NCBI GenBank assembly: GCA_001701115.1
Contig: DAAJ01000082.1
Span: 31,330-38,225, forward strand
Length of the DNA stretch: 6,896 nucleotides
From: Bacteroidales bacterium GP2
GTDB lineage: Bacteria > Bacteroidota > Bacteroidia > Bacteroidales > Muribaculaceae
Reading direction: 5' to 3'
A program made the translations under genes and the position numbers. The notes under the pieces were generated by a model. That model was not told where the DNA came from. It saw only the letters and a list, made by a program, of their open reading frames with translations, and did not search any database. Shown piece by piece: positions 6,334 through 6,896 of the stretch. Position 1 is the first letter of the stretch. The number at the start of each line of letters is the position of its first letter.

Positions 6334-6354
6334 ATGATTGCAACTGGCAATCAT
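6334..6354. repeat. Perfect 8-bp inverted repeat between the divergent promoters
   Basis: ATGATTGC (6334-6341) and GCAATCAT (6347-6354) are exact reverse complements around a 5-base spacer AACTG. The element lies 53 bp upstream of the msrAB -33 element and 67 bp upstream of the plus-strand -33 element. The octamer CAACTGGC occurs inside it (6341-6348) and again at 6312-6319. It could be an operator for a dimeric regulator acting on either side. No regulator gene is in the window, so this is inference. Confidence 0.4.
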
Positions 6355-6421
6355 TTTGTGGCGGCAATAACCAAGCCTTCCTCTGCCTTCTTCAAGCCCT
6401 TCTAAAAATAAAATAAAAATT

Positions 6422-6450
6422 TTTGTTTAAGCAAATTTATTGTAATTTTG
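6422..6450 (+). promoter_or_regulatory. Bacteroidota-type promoter for the GH84-like gene
   Basis: TAATTTTG at 6443-6450 is an exact TAnnTTTG -7 element. TTTG at 6422-6425 is the -33 candidate, with a 17-base spacer that is slightly short. An A/T-only tract just upstream (about 6403-6424) may act like an UP element. The transcript would start near 6456, leaving a leader of about 36 to 48 nt depending on which ATG is used. Confidence 0.62.
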
Positions 6451-6491
6451 CATATTAAATATCAGGAGTCCTGTCTCAGCGACTCCATAAA

Positions 6492-6896
6492 ATGAATTTT
6501 TGCATGAAACACTCCATTCTTCCGATTTGCGTTATGGCGCTTGGCTGTTCTTTCTCTGCAACAGCCCAGCGAGTTGACGTTTCTCCGGTGCCTCAGAAAA
6601 TTTCCTGGGGCAAGAAAGCATTTGATTCCAGTTCGGCATCCTATAGGATTTCAGGAATCCCGGATTCAGCAACCCAACAGCTCCTATCCTCCGGTCTCCA
6701 ATCCGGGTTAAAGGATGGGAATGATGGCAAAATTGAAATTGTTGTCGGTAAAAAAGGTGATAAGGCAATTGCTCAGTATGCTGATCTAATTCCTGAAAAA
6801 GCAGAGGGATATTATCTTGACGTGAAACCAGACAAGATTGTGATTGCCGGAGCTGATGACGCCGGCGCGTTCTATGGCGTTCAGACATTGCTTCAG
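6492..6896 (+). CDS. N-terminus of an exported GH84-type beta-N-acetylglucosaminidase (partial, runs off the window)
   Basis: The frame stays open from ATG 6492 to the last base, giving the first 135 residues. A signal peptide is clear; it starts at Met1 or, equally plausibly, at Met5 (6504; MKHSILPICVMALGC...), with likely cleavage at ATA|QR. A lipoprotein reading at ALGC is possible but weaker. The mature start (RVDVSPVPQKISWG) and the segment around residues 85-135 (GKKGDKAIAQY, IPEKAEGYYLDV, IVIAGADDAGAFYGVQTLLQ) match the alpha/beta N-terminal domain that precedes the catalytic barrel in GH20 and GH84 hexosaminidases. By eye it resembles the Bacteroides thetaiotaomicron GH84 enzyme BT_4395 most, notably in GDK...Y...IP...EGYYL. 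GH84 enzymes remove beta-linked N-acetylglucosamine from glycans or glycoproteins. The catalytic aspartates would lie beyond the window, so GH20 remains the alternative. The gene diverges from msrAB and has its own promoter. Confidence 0.82.
   Translation, partial: MNFCMKHSILPICVMALGCSFSATAQRVDVSPVPQKISWGKKAFDSSSASYRISGIPDSATQQLLSSGLQSGLKDGNDGKIEIVVGKKGDKAIAQYADLIPEKAEGYYLDVKPDKIVIAGADDAGAFYGVQTLLQ

Noticed and set aside
6248..6452. An 11-bp perfect inverted repeat (TGCAAAATTAC at 6248-6258 and GTAATTTTGCA at 6442-6452) that could flank an invertible promoter segment.
   Set aside because: Both copies are simply the -7 elements of the two divergent promoters, with their CA extension. The match stops exactly there, it is short for invertase sites, and no recombinase gene is present.

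Overview
The window looks like chromosomal DNA from a member of the Bacteroidales, probably a gut commensal of the Bacteroides/Muribaculaceae type. Three things support this. Upstream of four transcription units there is a Bacteroidota-type promoter (TAnnTTTG at about -7 with a TTG/TTTG element near -33), and the starts lack Shine-Dalgarno sequences. The gene content includes DUF3575 and DUF6562/fimbrillin-like surface proteins, a zinc-free MsrA-MsrB fusion and a GH84-type glycosidase start. The exported proteins carry Bacteroidota-style signal peptides and lipoboxes. The genus cannot be fixed from this sequence alone.

Layout from left to right. On the minus strand are a secreted TPR-repeat protein with its own promoter (20-1126), then a 253-bp gap holding that promoter and a strong stem-loop terminator for trpS, then trpS (1380-2468, tryptophanyl-tRNA synthetase) with its own promoter. 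Next comes a tightly packed minus-strand block, in transcription order: msrAB (6217 to 5264), a DUF3575 outer-membrane beta-barrel candidate (5251 to 4640), and two tandem DUF6562/fimbrillin-like lipoproteins (4643 to 3651 and 3634 to 2564). The junctions are 12 bp, a 4-bp ATGA overlap and 16 bp, so the four genes are very likely one operon read from the promoter at 6249-6280. A 274-bp divergent intergenic region separates msrAB from a plus-strand gene (6492 to window end). That gene is the start of an exported GH84-family beta-N-acetylglucosaminidase, and it has its own promoter at 6422-6450.

How the genes fit together: the DUF3575 barrel and two lipoproteins resemble small Bacteroidales surface-structure (fimbria-like) loci. 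The two lipoproteins share several alignable motifs and are paralogues, which suggests a heteromeric surface assembly with an outer-membrane partner. The unusual part is that this surface module sits directly behind a cytoplasmic methionine sulfoxide reductase. This may tie surface-protein expression to oxidative stress, or the genes may simply share a promoter. No phage, insertion sequence, CRISPR array, tRNA or rRNA was seen. The most notable candidate system is the msrAB-barrel-twin lipoprotein operon. Its parts belong to recognisable families, so it is at most an under-described arrangement rather than a wholly new system.
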